Part shown: positions 62,091 through 64,000 of the stretch, piece by piece
Layout: every line of letters starts with the position of its first letter
Position numbering within the stretch: position 1 is the first letter of the stretch
Assembly (NCBI GenBank): GCA_963827785.1
Contig: CAWHCT010000011.1
Coordinates: 1-64,000, forward strand
Length of the DNA stretch: 64,000 nucleotides
Source of the DNA: Site-B1 sp963827785
GTDB taxonomy: Bacteria; Bacteroidota; Bacteroidia; Flavobacteriales; Flavobacteriaceae
Reading direction: 5' to 3'
The notes under the pieces: model-generated
Databases searched by the model: none
What the model was told of the DNA's origin: nothing
What the model saw: the letters and a program-made list of their open reading frames with translations, nothing else
Translations under genes and position numbers: made by a program

Positions 62091-63493
62091 ACCGATATTC
62101 TTTGTGCTATTTCAATAGCTTTAGTTAAAGCTCCCAATTTATTATATACTTCCTGCAATTCATTTTCAGGATTTGATTTTGAAACCAATCCAGCTCCTGC
62201 CTGCCAATGCAATTGATGGTTTTTGCTTAAAAATGTTCTTATCATGATGGCATGATTATAATTTCCGTTAAAATCCATAAATCCAATTGCCCCACCATAA
62301 TATCCTCGGCTCGTTTTTTCATATCTCTCAATAAGCTGCATCGCCATATGTTTTGGAGCACCACTTAAAGTTCCAGCAGGAAATGTGTCAGCAACAACCT
62401 GCATTGTTGGTGTTTCTTTATGTTTTTGCCCAGTAACTTTACTAACTAAATGAATCACATGTGAGAAGAACTGAACTTCTCGATATTTTTCAACAGACAC
62501 TTTACTTCCATGTCGGCTCAAGTCATTTCTTGCCAAATCCACAAGCATCACATGTTCAGCATTTTCTTTGGCATCTTCAACTAATTTTTCAGCTAATTTG
62601 GCATCTTCTAAATCATCACCTGTACGCTTGAAAGTTCCTGCAATGGGATGGATTTCGGCTTTTCCATCACTTACCACTAATTGAGCTTCCGGGGAACTGC
62701 CGAAAATCTTGAAGTTTCCATAATCAAAATAGAACAGGTAAGGAGACGGATTTATGCTTCTCAATGCACGATATACGTTAAATTCATCTCCCTTAAAATT
62801 TTGCTGGAATTTTCTGGACAAAACCAATTGAAAAACATCTCCTCTTCCGCAATGTTTTTTTGCTAACGCTACATGTTCTTTATAGTCTTCATCAGTTAAG
62901 TTAGAAGAAATAGTTCCTTCAGCATTAAATTGATAAGAAGCGAAGTTCTTTGCTTTAATAAGGTGATGAATATCATCAACATTGTTTTCTCTGTCAAAGC
63001 AATGTGCAAAAATGTAAGCTTCATTCTTAAAATGATTGATAGCTATTATATTTTGATATACTGCGTAATAGATGTCCGGTATCGATAATGAACCATTTTT
63101 TTTTGAAATCTCAATGTCCTCAAAATATTTAACAGCATCATAGGCTGTATAACCAAATATCCCATTATTGATAAACTTGAATATTTGATCTGAATCAACC
63201 TTAAAACGTTTTGTGAATTTGTGGATTTCATTTGTAACATCTAATTCGGTAGTAGAATTAATTTTGGTACTACCGTCAGGAAAATCCTGAGTAATTAACT
63301 CATTTTCAACTTTTATAGATGCTATAGGATTGCAACAGATATAAGAAAAGCTATTATCGTTTGTATGGTAGTCACTGCTTTCCAGAAGAATACTGTTTGG
63401 ATATTTGTCTCTAATTTTTAAATAGATGCTGACCGGAGTGATAGTATCTGCCAATATTTTTTTATGATGAGTATGTAATTTATATGTTTTCAT
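62087..63493 (-). CDS. trpE: Anthranilate synthase component I
   Basis: 468 residues. LLES at 36-39 is the tryptophan-binding element of feedback-sensitive TrpE, and the chorismate-binding C-terminal half is complete (GSSPEAQLVV, HPIAGTFKRT, GTLSGAPKHMAMQ). It makes anthranilate from chorismate with TrpG. It is preceded by the leader and attenuator, so it is controlled both by transcription attenuation and by feedback. Confidence 0.97.
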
Positions 63494-63547
63494 ATATGCT
63501 GAATTTATTTCAGTATCTATTTAAATCTATCCAATTTACCTTCTTAT

Positions 63548-63570
63548 AGATTCTGAAACAAGTTCAGAAC
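63548..63570. repeat. REP-like palindromic repeat between attenuator and trpE
   Basis: An inverted copy of the CTGAACTTGTTTCAGAATCT element (compare 4845-4870). It is placed just after the trp terminator in the transcript. Confidence 0.55.
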
Positions 63571-63577
63571 AAAGAAA

Positions 63578-63603
63578 AAGGCTTGTCGTGAATGACAAGC
63601 CTT
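63578..63603 (-). terminator. trp attenuator terminator
   Basis: AAGGCTTGTC and GACAAGCCTT form a 10-bp GC-containing stem around a 6-base loop. On the minus strand it is followed by a T-rich run. It lies 40 bases beyond the leader stop codon and 85 bases before the trpE start. Confidence 0.9.
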
Positions 63604-63643
63604 AATATTTTTATTTAAATATACTATCGGGTTAGCTCACGAA

Positions 63644-63694
63644 TTAAATGTTTCGAGAATCCCACCACCAAGTATTATTCAAAAATGTATTCAT
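63644..63694 (-). CDS. trpL: trp operon leader peptide (three consecutive Trp codons)
   Basis: A 16-codon frame, MNTFLNNTWWWDSRNI, with TGG TGG TGG at codons 9-11 and a TAA stop. It precedes an intrinsic terminator and trpE on the same strand, and follows a good promoter by 17 bases. Ribosome stalling at the Trp codons under tryptophan shortage would alter the downstream RNA fold. Pairing options are described in the findings. Confidence 0.88.
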   Translation of the reverse strand: MNTFLNNTWWWDSRNI

Positions 63695-63711
63695 TAATTA
63701 ATTATTAAGTT

Positions 63712-63742
63712 CAAATATAGAAATGATATTTAGTTTGGCAAA
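63712..63742 (-). promoter_or_regulatory. Promoter of the trp operon
   Basis: On the minus strand TTTG, 19 bases, TATATTTG: an exact fit to the Bacteroidota consensus. It lies 17 bases upstream of the leader ATG. Confidence 0.75.
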
Positions 63743-63809
63743 TTTTTTATCAAATTAATTTTTTGTTAAAATCCCTCTTAACTTAATACCGGTTATTTAA
63801 CTTTACGAC

Positions 63810-64000
63810 ATGAAGAAGTATTTACTTGTATTGATCTTATTAGGAATTTTATCTTGTAAGAATGAGACTAAGGATAATCTGGTTGTTTCGAATGATGAAT
63901 CAGATCCTGTGTATCCTGAACTTAAAGTCATAGATTATTATGGACTTGAACCACTTTTGCAAAAAGACGATGATAAGACATATGTTATTAATTTTTGGGC
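63810..64000 (+). CDS. Thioredoxin-like (TlpA/redoxin) lipoprotein (partial, C-terminus off window)
   Basis: The frame is open from the ATG at 63810 to the window edge, 63 residues. Residues 1-16 form a lipoprotein signal with lipobox GILSC. The end reads KTYVINFWA, the beta strand that precedes the CxxC motif in TlpA/AhpC-TSA thioredoxin folds, so the active site should lie just beyond the window. Probably a periplasmic disulfide reductase. Confidence 0.65.
   Translation, partial: MKKYLLVLILLGILSCKNETKDNLVVSNDESDPVYPELKVIDYYGLEPLLQKDDDKTYVINFW

Larger units (their letters stand above)
63495..63809. other. Regulatory region between trpE and the plus-strand lipoprotein gene
   Basis: A 315-base region that holds the REP-like repeat, the attenuator, the leader peptide and the promoter listed separately. 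Nothing further is recognised in it apart from AT-rich DNA before the start at 63810. Confidence 0.7.

Noticed and set aside
63810..64000. Assignment to a specific thioredoxin pathway
   Set aside because: The CxxC motif and the rest of the domain lie outside the window.

Overview
The window reads as chromosomal DNA of a Bacteroidota, most likely a marine member of the Flavobacteriaceae. The signs are low GC, secreted proteins ending in type IX secretion (Por) sorting domains, promoters of the TTTG-N19-TAnnTTTG type, weak or absent Shine-Dalgarno sequences, a kynurenine-type tryptophan catabolic cluster, a PL6 alginate-lyase-like enzyme, and several dispersed palindromic repeats that I recognise from flavobacterial genomes. 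No rRNA, tRNA, CRISPR array, prophage or classical insertion sequence was seen.

Layout. 1-7857 (minus): a tryptophan degradation cluster, read kynU, kmo, RidA-type deaminase, aldehyde dehydrogenase, SDR, HAAO (nbaC), ACMSD (nbaD), O-methyltransferase. Together they take kynurenine through 3-hydroxyanthranilate and 2-aminomuconate; the dehydrogenase and the SDR are frameshifted. 7954-25789: housekeeping and envelope genes (msrA, Nif3-like, lpxK, a TPR hybrid histidine kinase, lipA, a broken Nramp-like transporter with an ECF sigma factor and a glycosyltransferase, a sigma/anti-sigma pair, a transglutaminase-like protein, murB, an aminotransferase, a PDZ aspartyl protease, a DUF1573 protein). 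25964-36957: valS and a membrane-lipid and quality-control run (rsfS, ftsH, LUD, cdsA, psd, acyl-CoA-binding protein), then birA, pyrE and a Nudix protein. 37089-40828: a giant adhesin-like protein built from a nearly perfect 726-bp repeat, with a frameshift separating it from its sorting domain. 40884-51553: an M14 peptidase, a SulP transporter, coaD, ddl, a PASTA protein, a pseudouridine synthase, yaaA, a THX ribosomal protein with a long basic tail, a UDG-family protein and phosphofructokinase. 51696-55215: a Tat-type sugar isomerase/epimerase and a PL6 lyase behind a tandem FadR/GntR-like operator. 55287-63742: the trp operon, trpE-G-D-C-F-B-(GIY-YIG)-A, running on into a methyltransferase, a small membrane protein and trmL. 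A classical attenuator precedes it: a leader peptide with three consecutive Trp codons, then an intrinsic terminator.

The most notable items are the trp attenuator, the palindrome-flanked GIY-YIG gene inside the trp operon, the 726-bp higher-order repeat gene, the operator in front of the PL6 lyase, and heptanucleotide microsatellites next to both the tryptophan-degrading and tryptophan-making genes (one of them encodes the TrpG C-terminus). At least six single-gene frame disruptions in four genes, most of them explained by one extra base, mean that either the assembly carries indel errors or several genes are decaying. No phage-defence or other clearly new multigene system was found.
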